Notes: generated by a model not told the origin, from the sequence alone. A stretch of 5,536 nucleotides of DNA from Anaerolineae bacterium (GCA_012719195.1 JAAYAV010000092.1:1-5536), one strand, 5' to 3'. Positions 1-5,107 are shown, counted from the first letter of the stretch. Numbers and translations are program-made.

Positions 1-123
1 CGCGATCGTGCCGACGGCCTGCTGCAGTTCCTGGATCCGGGCGAGGAACGGCAGTACAAGCTCGAAATCGGCATCATCCGCGGTGACGACGAGTACCGGG
101 AGTTCCGCGCCCGGCTGGACTGA
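1..123 (+). CDS. C-terminal fragment, possibly a galactose mutarotase-like (aldose epimerase/DUF4432-type) protein
   Basis: Frame 1 is open from the window edge to a TGA at 121-123, giving the last 40 residues of a protein. The visible tail contains LQFLDPGEERQYKLEIGI followed by a charged end (REFRARLD). A 'LxPGExxxYxLEIGvl' beta-strand ending is common at the C-terminus of galactose mutarotase-superfamily proteins (aldose 1-epimerases, DUF4432 proteins), where it forms the last strands of the beta-sandwich. No catalytic residue is in view, so the assignment rests only on this tail and is tentative. The gene converges on the minus-strand oxidoreductase gene, and the palindromic repeat lies between the two stop codons. 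A sugar-active enzyme beside a Gfo/Idh/MocA oxidoreductase would be unsurprising, but the opposite orientation argues against a shared operon. Confidence 0.45.
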   Translation, partial: RDRADGLLQFLDPGEERQYKLEIGIIRGDDEYREFRARLD

Positions 124-154
124 CGCCGGGCCTGCCCCGCCCGTGCGGGCGTGA

Positions 155-302
155 CCTAACCCCCTGTTCGCCAGGCGCTTCGCTTACCTGGCTGGCGACC
201 CTTCCCTACGCGGGAAGGGGGAACCAGAAGGCGCTCCTCAGGGCACGAGAGGGCTTCTCCGGCTCCCCCTTCCTTCTCAGGGAAGGGGGCCGGGGGGTTA
301 GG
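155..302. repeat. 148-bp palindromic repeat element (MITE-like) with 10-bp terminal inverted repeats
   Basis: The element begins with CCTAACCCCC (155-164) and ends with the exact reverse complement GGGGGTTAGG (293-302). Inside are further inverted repeats: TCGCCAG (168-174) with CTGGCGA (192-198); CCCTTCCC (199-206) with GGGAAGGG (212-219); AGAAG (226-230) with CTTCT (254-258), imperfectly extended inward; and CCCCCTTCC (265-273) with GGAAGGGGG (281-289). The decamer GGGAAGGGGG also occurs twice as a direct repeat (212-221 and 280-289). The whole could fold as several hairpins closed by a terminal stem. It encodes no convincing protein. It fills the gap between two convergent genes, where it might also reduce transcriptional read-through, although no hairpin is followed by a T-run. 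Similar CCTAACCCCC-bounded, purine/pyrimidine-rich elements are familiar from intergenic regions of high-GC environmental bacteria; copy number cannot be judged from this window. Confidence 0.7.
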
Positions 303-382
303 TTGGTCCCGCAGGGCGCCACGATCGGCTCCAGTCGGGATCAGGTTGGAGCGCTTGGCAGCTCCGCGCCGCTACCATGGGC

Positions 383-1372
383 CTACTGGTGGCGTGGCAG
401 CTCGACCGGCAGCCCCGTCCGCACTGACTGCTTCACCGCCAGGCCCATCTCTAGCGCCGCCTTGCCGTCGGCGCCGGTGGCGCGAGGCTGCTCCTCACCG
501 CGGATGCAGGCGAGGAAATGCGACATCTCCTCGGGCCAGCCGCTGGTCTCCGCCCACCAACGCGTTTCCACTGTCCCCGCCGCGCGCTTCATGGTCCTCA
601 GGGAGTTGACGGCGTCGAAGGGGCCGACCAACTCAGCGTTCAGGCCGTCATAGTTGAGCACCCAGCGCTCGCTCTGGTCGTAGGCCCAGCTGCCGCCGGC
701 CCCGGCCGCCAGCGATACCACCGTGCCGGCCTGGAAGCGGATGGTGCACACCGCCTCGGCGACGGTGGTGCGCCCGGGAGCCAGCGCCGAGCCACCCTCG
801 GCGTACACGCGCTCGGCGTCTCCCAGCAGGTAGCGGAGCATGTCGAACACGTGGGCGGTGTTCTCGATGAGCGGCCCGCCGCCGTCGGCCTCGTCCCAGA
901 ACCAGTCCTTGTCCACCGGACCGAGCTGATAGCGGACTTGCGCCACGCGGGGGAAGCCCCAGTCGTCCTGCCGCTCCTTGAGATAGCGGAAGGGCGAGGC
1001 GCCGCGCTTCTTGAAGCCCAGGAGGAGGACCACTCCCGCCCGCCGGCATGCCTCGGAGATGGCGTCGCAGTCGGCGGGAGTGGGGGCCATCGGCTTCTCG
1101 AGAAGGACGTGGCGCCCACTCTCGGCGGCGGCCACGGCCAGCTCGCGGTGCGACGCGGGCGGGGTGCAGATGCTGACCGCGTCCAACTCCGCCTGCTGCA
1201 GCAACTCCAGCCCGTCACGGTAGGCGACGGCCCCGTAGCGTGCCGCCGCGCGCTCCCCTCGCTCGGTGCGCGGGTCGGCCACGGCGGCGATGGTGACGCC
1301 GGGCAGGCGATGGTACTCCTCCAGGTGACGCTCGCCGATGCCCAGCCCGATGACTCCCACCCGAACGTCCAT
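383..1372 (-). CDS. Gfo/Idh/MocA-family NAD(P)-dependent oxidoreductase
   Basis: This 329-residue protein has the usual length and two-domain plan of the family. An N-terminal Rossmann fold carries GVIGLGIGERH (6-16), the beta2-end acidic residue in AAVADPR (29-35), SICTPPASH (67-75) and the hallmark EKP (92-94). The C-terminal alpha/beta domain carries GGGPLIENTAHVFDML (164-179), with the conserved His174 and Asp177. The Asp normally found in the 'GGxxxDxGxH' segment is replaced here by Glu-Asn (170-171). The fold oxidises or reduces sugars, cyclitols or related polyols with NAD(P)(H) in the cytoplasm; the substrate cannot be read from sequence. The ATG start is supported by AGGAGG five nt upstream (plus-strand 1378-1383). 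It is the last gene of the minus-strand unit, 75 nt after the nitrilase gene, so it is probably co-transcribed but could have its own regulation. Its relevance to methionine or SAM metabolism is unclear. Confidence 0.9.
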   Translation of the reverse strand: MDVRVGVIGLGIGERHLEEYHRLPGVTIAAVADPRTERGERAAARYGAVAYRDGLELLQQAELDAVSICTPPASHRELAVAAAESGRHVLLEKPMAPTPADCDAISEACRRAGVVLLLGFKKRGASPFRYLKERQDDWGFPRVAQVRYQLGPVDKDWFWDEADGGGPLIENTAHVFDMLRYLLGDAERVYAEGGSALAPGRTTVAEAVCTIRFQAGTVVSLAAGAGGSWAYDQSERWVLNYDGLNAELVGPFDAVNSLRTMKRAAGTVETRWWAETSGWPEEMSHFLACIRGEEQPRATGADGKAALEMGLAVKQSVRTGLPVELPRHQ

Positions 1373-1397
1373 CCCATCCTCCTGTAGGCTCGAGGCC

Positions 1398-1413
1398 GCC
1401 GGCGGCCGCCGGC
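1398..1413. repeat. GC-only 16-bp perfect palindrome in the gap between the nitrilase and oxidoreductase genes
   Basis: GCCGGCGGCCGCCGGC equals its own reverse complement and lies in the 75-nt spacer (1373-1447). It could be a protein-binding site or a small pausing or processing hairpin that tunes the last gene of the operon. It has no loop and no following T-run, so it is not an intrinsic terminator. In such GC-rich DNA a simple GCC/GGC run can create this by chance. Confidence 0.4.
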
Positions 1414-1447
1414 ACTGATGTCCTCCCTCTGCCTTCTGCGGACGATC

Positions 1448-2254
1448 CTACTCCGGGTACCACTCCGGATGGTAGCGGCGGGCATAGAAGCGGGTTGCTA
1501 GAGTGAGGTCCAGGTCGGCGACCAGTACCTCCGCGGCGCCGTAGGGAACGTAGCCCATCAAGTGACCCTTGGGGTCGATAAGGCTGGTAGCGGAGTTCTG
1601 GTCCGGTGTGGCCAGGTTGACGCTGGCGAAGTAGATGCTGTTCTCCTGGGCGCGACAGACCATGGCCATCTCGTAGAAGGACTCGCCCCAGCGCTCGAGG
1701 GGCTGGCCGTTGCGCTCGCCCACCGTTTGCTGCGGCTGGAAGACCACCTGTGCCCCCCGAACCGCCGCCCAGCGGACCGTCTCCGGGTAACGCCAGCCTT
1801 CGTGGCAGACGACAACGCCGAAAGTGACGCCGTCCACCGAGAAGAGGCGGCGCTGCCCGTCAGGCACGTAGTTCTCCTCCTCGCCGCCAGGGGTGATCTG
1901 GTTCTTGGTCTGATGCCCGAGGAGGCGGCCGGATCGGTCGATGACGAAGGCGGTGTTCTCCAGGCCACGCTCGGTGACCCACTCCATTCCCACGATGGCG
2001 GCCACCCCGGTGTGGGCGCAGGCCGTCTGCAGGTCCGCCCGCGCTTGCTCCATCTCCGCCTGGTTGGGCGAGGGCAGCGTTAGGCGTCCGCCGCGGAGGC
2101 CGGGCACGTACGTCTCCGGGAAGCAGGCCAGGGAGACGCGCTGCCGGGCGCACTCCTCCAGCGTCTCCGCCATGAGGGCCACGCCCTCGGCGACCGAAGC
2201 GGGCTGCGGGAGCGGCGCGAGGGCGATGCGCCAGAGGCGGCTTGTCTCGGTCAC
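1448..2254 (-). CDS. Nitrilase-superfamily carbon-nitrogen hydrolase (amidase), substrate unknown
   Basis: Members hydrolyse non-peptide C-N bonds through a Glu-Lys-Cys triad. With the chosen start the protein has 268 residues, a normal single-domain size, and shows Glu47 (in FPETYVPG), Lys117 (in HQTKNQITPGGEEENYV) and the nucleophile Cys150 (in VVCHEGWRYPE). The nucleophile motif CHEGWRYPE differs from the CYDxRFPE motif usual in omega-amidase/Nit2 and MtnU proteins, so it probably belongs to a different branch. The reading frame stays open upstream to an ATG at 2299, but I choose the GTG at 2254-2252. It overlaps the aspartokinase stop as GTGA, lies five nt after AGGAGGG (plus-strand 2260-2266), and leaves the Arg-rich upstream residues out. 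The overlap implies translational coupling to lysC. Its place behind a SAM riboswitch suggests a job in methionine/SAM or aspartate-family metabolism, for example deamidation or salvage. That is inference. Confidence 0.88.
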   Translation of the reverse strand: MTETSRLWRIALAPLPQPASVAEGVALMAETLEECARQRVSLACFPETYVPGLRGGRLTLPSPNQAEMEQARADLQTACAHTGVAAIVGMEWVTERGLENTAFVIDRSGRLLGHQTKNQITPGGEEENYVPDGQRRLFSVDGVTFGVVVCHEGWRYPETVRWAAVRGAQVVFQPQQTVGERNGQPLERWGESFYEMAMVCRAQENSIYFASVNLATPDQNSATSLIDPKGHLMGYVPYGAAEVLVADLDLTLATRFYARRYHPEWYPE

Positions 2255-3657
2255 TGTGTCCCTCCTCGGCCGAGACCCAGCTCGGCGTGGATGAGGCACA
2301 CTGTCTCGTCGACGACCTCTTGGGGCACCACGAAGGTGACATTGTACTCGGAGTAGGCCTGGGCGATGCTGAGCACAGGCGTCCGGTGCTTGCCCAAGGC
2401 GGCGAAGGTGCGTGAGGCGAGGGAGAAGGAGTCGTCGGCGGCCGCTCCGACCACCGATACCGACGCCACTGGGCGCTGCACGGTGATCTGCCGCACGACC
2501 CCATGCTCCTTGTCGTCTACGAACTCGCGCTCCAGCGCGGCCACCGCCGCCTCGGTATCCTGTCCGCGCACCAGGAGTGAGATGGTCTTGTCGACAAACG
2601 ACTGGCCGAACATGAGCACTTCGCTGCCCGCCTTGGAGAGGGCGACGAGCGCTCGGGCCGAGATGCCCGCCGACCAGCCGTCGGTGTTACCCACCACGGC
2701 GACGGCGCTCAGGCCTTTGGAGGTGATTATGGCGCGGGGGCCGTTACGCGGCTTATCCGACTGATCCACGATCAGGGTGCCCGGGTGCTCGGGGTGGTAG
2801 GTGTTGCGGATGCGCAGAGGTATGCCCCGGGTGACCAGTGGCTGCACCGTCTTGGGGTGCAGGACTTCAGCGCCAAAGTACGCCAGTTGCGCCGCCTCGA
2901 CATAAGTGAGCTCCTCGAGGGTGCAGGCCTGGGAGACTATCTTGGGATCGGCGGTGAGGATGCCGTCGACATCTGTCCACACCCACACTTCATCGGCATC
3001 GAGCGAGGCGCCCATGATGGCGGCCGAATAGTCGCCGGCGCCGCGCCCCAGGGTAGTGGGGGCGCCGGACTTGTCCGACCCGACGTAGCCGGTCACCACC
3101 GGAACGATGCCCTGGGCGATGAGGGGGCGGATAACGGCCTGGGCCCGCTCGCGCGTCTCGTCGAGCAGCGGGGCGGCCCCGCCGAAGGTGCTGTCCGTCA
3201 CCACCACCGCGGTGGCGTCCACGAAGGCCGCCGCTCGACCGCGGGCCCGCAGCGCCGCCGCCAGTAGGGCAGCGGAGAGCTTCTCGCCCACGCCGGCGAT
3301 GCGGTCCAGGGCGCGAAGGGTGAGTTCACCGATGACGGTGAGGCTCTCGCACAGCGCGCCGATCTCGTCCAAGCGCTGCTCGATGAAGCGATGGACCTCC
3401 AGCCGCTCGTCCCCTTCCAGCAGAGCGTCGGCCACCGCCTGGTGCGTCTCCCGCAGGGCGGCCAGCGTGCGCCGGTAACCCTCGACATCGCCCTCAGCCG
3501 CCTGCCGGCCCAGGGCCCGCAGCGAGTTCGTCACCGTGGCCATGGCGGAGACCACCACCAGGACCGGCCCGGAGGTCGACTCGTCTGCCAGCCTTGCTGC
3601 CTTAGCGATGCGGTCCGCGTCCCCTACGGAGGTGCCGCCGAACTTCATCACAATCAT
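2251..3657 (-). CDS. lysC: Aspartate kinase (aspartokinase), monofunctional, with C-terminal ACT domains
   Basis: The enzyme phosphorylates L-aspartate to 4-aspartyl phosphate, the entry step to lysine, threonine and methionine. All 468 residues are present. The amino acid kinase domain shows KFGGTSV (5-11), SAMATVTNSL (38-47), VGEKLSA (123-129), TLGRGAGDYSAA (202-213; the usual GRGGSD reads GRGAGD), VWTDVDGILTADP (226-238) and a helix-strand block ending in EVLHPKTVQP (264-273). Two ACT-type segments follow, at about 315-380 and 397-460, the second with SIAQAYSEYNVTFVV. They usually bind lysine, threonine or another end product for feedback control. The length and long insertion after the N-terminal domain resemble the longer monofunctional class rather than the ~400-residue class, and no homoserine dehydrogenase is fused. 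The ATG start has GGAGGT eight nt upstream. The gene starts two nt after the sulfur-carrier stop and overlaps the nitrilase start, so all three are probably translated in concert under the SAM riboswitch. Confidence 0.96.
   Translation of the reverse strand: MIVMKFGGTSVGDADRIAKAARLADESTSGPVLVVVSAMATVTNSLRALGRQAAEGDVEGYRRTLAALRETHQAVADALLEGDERLEVHRFIEQRLDEIGALCESLTVIGELTLRALDRIAGVGEKLSAALLAAALRARGRAAAFVDATAVVVTDSTFGGAAPLLDETRERAQAVIRPLIAQGIVPVVTGYVGSDKSGAPTTLGRGAGDYSAAIMGASLDADEVWVWTDVDGILTADPKIVSQACTLEELTYVEAAQLAYFGAEVLHPKTVQPLVTRGIPLRIRNTYHPEHPGTLIVDQSDKPRNGPRAIITSKGLSAVAVVGNTDGWSAGISARALVALSKAGSEVLMFGQSFVDKTISLLVRGQDTEAAVAALEREFVDDKEHGVVRQITVQRPVASVSVVGAAADDSFSLASRTFAALGKHRTPVLSIAQAYSEYNVTFVVPQEVVDETVCLIHAELGLGRGGTQ
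2260..2266 (-). promoter_or_regulatory. Shine-Dalgarno site that fixes the nitrilase start
   Basis: On the minus strand AGGAGGG lies five nt before the GTG at 2254 and inside the last codons of lysC. It supports the GTG as the real start rather than the ATG at 2299, and supports coupled translation across the GTGA stop/start overlap. Confidence 0.75.
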
Positions 3658-3659
3658 CG

Positions 3660-3959
3660 CTAGTGACCTCCGCCGATGACGGGCATGATGACCAACCGGT
3701 CTCCTTCGCTGAGGCTGCGGTCCAGGGCGTTGGTCCCGTGTAGGCGGGCGCCGTTTAGGTACACGTTTACGAAGGGGTTGAGGTCGCCGGACTCGGTCAC
3801 CAGCCGCGCAGCCATGTCGGGGTAGCGGACCCGCAGCGCGGCCACGGCGTCACCTACGCTCGCGGCGTTGACCTGGACCACCGCTTCCCCGCCGGTAGCG
3901 CGCCGGTAGGGGGCAGGGATGGCGAACTGGACGGTTGGCCGTCCGTCGGACTCTGTCAT
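3660..3959 (-). CDS. ThiS/MoaD-family sulfur-carrier protein with GGGH C-terminus
   Basis: A 99-residue beta-grasp (ubiquitin-like) protein. It shows an early strand (TVQFAIPAPYRRATGG), a helix with SVGDAVAALRVRYPDMAARL (35-54), NPFVNVYLNG (61-70) and the family ending LSEGDRLVIMPVIGG (83-97). Relatives are adenylated at a C-terminal diglycine, become thiocarboxylates and donate sulfur to thiazole, molybdopterin, cysteine or homocysteine. Here Gly-Gly is followed by Gly-His, so the diglycine is not the terminus and a peptidase (JAMM type, as for CysO- or HcyS-like carriers) may be needed. I chose the ATG at 3959, with GGAGG four nt upstream. An in-frame ATG at 3977 has no Shine-Dalgarno and would add six residues. 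It is the first gene after the SAM riboswitch and lies two nt before lysC, pointing to a homocysteine/methionine role rather than thiamin or molybdopterin. That assignment is inferred from context. Confidence 0.88.
   Translation of the reverse strand: MTESDGRPTVQFAIPAPYRRATGGEAVVQVNAASVGDAVAALRVRYPDMAARLVTESGDLNPFVNVYLNGARLHGTNALDRSLSEGDRLVIMPVIGGGH
3666..3671 (-). promoter_or_regulatory. Shine-Dalgarno site of lysC, inside the end of the sulfur-carrier gene
   Basis: GGAGGT on the minus strand sits eight nt before the lysC ATG at 3657. The internal Met4 would be 17 nt away, so the first ATG is the start. Lying within the upstream coding sequence, the site fits coupled translation. Confidence 0.7.
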
Positions 3960-3966
3960 TCTTCCT

Positions 3967-3980
3967 CCGATAACCATCGG
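3967..3980 (-). promoter_or_regulatory. Small hairpin overlapping the sulfur-carrier ribosome binding site
   Basis: In the minus-strand leader CCGAT (3980-3976) pairs perfectly with ATCGG (3971-3967) around a GGTT tetraloop. The 3' arm includes the first two G residues of the GGAGG Shine-Dalgarno (3968-3964). It also covers the alternative ATG at 3977. It could reduce ribosome access as part of the riboswitch expression platform. The stem is only 5 bp, so its effect may be mild. Confidence 0.5.
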
Positions 3981-4004
3981 GCAAGCGATTCACTTAACGG
4001 GATA

Positions 4005-4032
4005 CGCCCCTCCACCGGAAGGCGAAGAGGCG
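4005..4032 (-). promoter_or_regulatory. Riboswitch expression-platform hairpin, terminator-like but without a U-run
   Basis: On the minus strand CGCCTCTTCGCC (4032-4021) pairs over all 12 positions, three of them G-U wobbles, with GGTGGAGGGGCG (4016-4005) around a TTCC loop. One U-A and one G-U pair can extend its base. The RNA after it reads UAUCCCGUUAAG, with no U-tract, so classical intrinsic termination is doubtful. The 5' arm can instead pair with the 3' strand of aptamer helix P1: AGAG plus CGC (4054-4048) with GCG plus CUCU (4033-4026), one bulged C. This gives the mutually exclusive arrangement expected of a SAM-off switch: SAM stabilises P1 and frees this hairpin to form. Confidence 0.65.
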
Positions 4033-4050
4033 CAGGACTACGTCGTCGCG

Positions 4051-4155
4051 CTCTCATCTACCAGACCTGTGTCTGACGGAATTGGCACCGCAACCCGCAG
4101 TGGTTCGGATGCCGAGGCTTCAAAGGGCCGTTCCCTCTGCCTCTCTGGATAAGAG
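4051..4155 (-). promoter_or_regulatory. SAM-I (S-box) riboswitch aptamer
   Basis: The minus strand carries the S-box core in order. P1 pairs CTCTTATC (4155-4148) with GATGAGAG (4058-4051), all eight positions with one wobble. P2 pairs GAGGC (4143-4139) with GCCTC (4118-4114) and encloses GAGGGA (4137-4132) and GGCCC...TGAAGCC (4129-4115). P3 pairs CCGAACC (4108-4102) with GGTT-G-CGG (4095-4088, one bulged G). The conserved GGTGCCAATTCC follows at 4089-4078. P4 pairs CAGAC (4075-4071) with GTCTG (4066-4062). This RNA class binds S-adenosylmethionine and shuts down downstream methionine/SAM genes. It lies about 90 nt before the sulfur-carrier start and controls that gene, lysC and probably the rest of the operon. 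One oddity is that the conserved GGCAACC between P2 and P3 reads GGCATCC (4113-4107), changing the second A of the pair to U. Confidence 0.94.
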
Positions 4156-4168
4156 CCTGTCTATTCAG

Positions 4169-4198
4169 TTGGCGGAAATGCTAACAGGCTGGTAGGTT
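4169..4198 (+). promoter_or_regulatory. Possible rlmA promoter, overlapping the divergent operon promoter
   Basis: TTGGCG (4169-4174) and TAGGTT (4193-4198) are separated by 18 nt and would start transcription near 4205, about 54 nt before the chosen rlmA start. Both boxes are only moderate matches. If real, it is interleaved with the minus-strand promoter (-35 at 4207-4202, -10 at 4183-4178), so the two promoters could not be occupied together. Confidence 0.35.
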
Positions 4199-4207
4199 CC
4201 TTGTCAA
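4178..4207 (-). promoter_or_regulatory. Sigma70-type promoter of the SAM-riboswitch operon
   Basis: On the minus strand a perfect TTGACA (4207-4202) is followed, 18 nt later, by TAGCAT (4183-4178), matching TATAAT at four positions including the key T-A and final T. Transcription would begin near 4171, about 16 nt before helix P1 of the riboswitch, which is the expected geometry. A 7-bp inverted repeat, AGCCTGT (4154-4160) and ACAGGCT (4184-4190), brackets the predicted start and could be an operator. Confidence 0.7.
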
Positions 4208-4248
4208 TTGAGGCCCCGCCCGGCGCACGTATCCGCCGCCGCGGGCGC

Positions 4249-4253
4249 GGGAG
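4249..4253 (+). promoter_or_regulatory. Shine-Dalgarno site that decides the rlmA start
   Basis: GGGAG lies five nt before the GTG at 4259. The upstream in-frame TTG at 4208 has only a distant GGTAGG (11 nt spacing) and would add 17 Ala/Arg/Pro-rich residues absent from the usual family N-terminus, which begins just before the first CPxC. Confidence 0.6.
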
Positions 4254-4258
4254 AACCT

Positions 4259-5107
4259 GTGACGCTGATCTGTCCCGTCTGCCGCCAGGCGCTCGCTCTC
4301 AATGGGCGGACGTATGGCTGTCCCGCCGGCCATGCCTTCGATCGTGCTCGCGAGGGCTACGTCAACCTGCTGCTCCGGCGGCCGGGTTCCAGTGTGGGCG
4401 ACTCGCGCGAGATGCTCGCCGCTCGGCGCGCCTTCCTGGGTGGCGGCCACTACCGGCCCCTTTCCGACGCCATCAACGAGCGGGTTCAGTCTCAGCTGGC
4501 CCACCGCACAGCGGCCACGGTTCTTGACGTGGGCTGCGGCGAAGGCTACTACCTCTGCCGGTTGCGCGCGACCTTGGGCCCGGCCCGGTCCCAGTCGGGA
4601 GCGATCCTGATTGGGGTTGACGTGGCCCGGGAGGCGGTGCGCCTGGCCGCCCGCGCCTGCCCCGAGGCCACCTTCGCCGTGGCCGATGTCTGGTCGCTGG
4701 TGCCGGTAGCGGACGGATCGGTAGACGTGCTGCTGAGCGTCTTCTCGCCTCGCAACCGAGCCGAGTTTGGGCGGGTGCTCGCGCCCGACGGACTCTTTCT
4801 GGTGGCCGTCCCCGAGCCGGAGCACCTACAGGAACTGCGGCCTCTCCCCGGGTTCCTTGGCGTCCCCGAGGATAAGCGCGACGCCCTGGTGCAGCAGTTG
4901 ACGGGCGGGTTCCGGCTCGTGGACGAGCGGGTGATCTCGCTGCGGCTCGGCCTGGTCGGCGACGACCTGGTCCACCTGGCCGCCATGACCCCCAGTGCCC
5001 GCCATCTGTCCCCGGCGACCCTGGAAGGCCTGCGGGCTTTGGCGATGACACCGGTGACGGCGGCCTTTCGCTTGTTGGGCTTCGCCAAGGTAGGGCCTCG
5101 GCGCTAG
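4259..5107 (+). CDS. rlmA: 23S rRNA (guanine-N1)-methyltransferase, RlmA family
   Basis: The enzyme methylates N1 of a guanine in 23S rRNA helix 35 (G745 in RlmAI or G748 in RlmAII, E. coli numbering) using SAM. The 282-residue product has the family's zinc ribbon at the N-terminus: CPVC (Cys5, Cys8), Cys21 and His25 in CPAGHAFDRAREGYVNLL. Then follow GDSREMLAARRAFLGGGHYRPL (47-68), the SAM-binding motif I VLDVGCGEGYY (88-98), the acidic motif-II region GVDVAREAVRLAA (119-131), Asp143 and FSPRNRAEFGRVLAPDG (162-178). The end includes AAMTPSARHL, typical of the family. Which guanine is modified cannot be settled here; Gram-positive RlmAII enzymes contribute to tylosin resistance and RlmAI enzymes do not. 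GTG 4259 is chosen over TTG 4208 on its Shine-Dalgarno and on the family N-terminus. It diverges from the SAM-riboswitch operon and is followed by a separate regulator gene. Confidence 0.93.
   Translation: MTLICPVCRQALALNGRTYGCPAGHAFDRAREGYVNLLLRRPGSSVGDSREMLAARRAFLGGGHYRPLSDAINERVQSQLAHRTAATVLDVGCGEGYYLCRLRATLGPARSQSGAILIGVDVAREAVRLAARACPEATFAVADVWSLVPVADGSVDVLLSVFSPRNRAEFGRVLAPDGLFLVAVPEPEHLQELRPLPGFLGVPEDKRDALVQQLTGGFRLVDERVISLRLGLVGDDLVHLAAMTPSARHLSPATLEGLRALAMTPVTAAFRLLGFAKVGPRR

Noticed and set aside
518..1387. Long plus-strand open frame (289 codons) opposite the oxidoreductase gene
   Set aside because: It is antisense to a clear Gfo/Idh/MocA protein, its translation is Gly/Ala/His/Arg-rich with no recognisable domain, and such frames are expected in GC-rich DNA.
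1215..1463. Minus-strand GTG at 1417 with a strong GGGAGGA ahead of it as a small gene or alternative oxidoreductase start
   Set aside because: The frame differs from the oxidoreductase, the product is Gly/Arg-rich without motifs, and the ATG at 1372 has its own AGGAGG.
2255..2299. Upstream ATG (2299) as the nitrilase start
   Set aside because: It would put 15 Arg/Pro-rich residues ahead of the domain and lie inside lysC, whereas the GTG at 2254 has an ideal Shine-Dalgarno and a GTGA overlap.
3919..4152. Plus-strand open frame (77 codons) across the leader region
   Set aside because: It is antisense to the SAM riboswitch and the start of the sulfur-carrier gene, which explain the sequence far better, and it has no ribosome binding site of note.
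4051..4155. Lysine riboswitch or T-box, considered because lysC lies downstream
   Set aside because: The helices and conserved blocks match the S-box class at every landmark, and no T-box AGGGTGGNACCGCG sequence is present.
4181..4825. Minus-strand open frame (214 codons) opposite rlmA
   Set aside because: Its product has no family motif and overlaps both the promoter region and the convincing rlmA gene.
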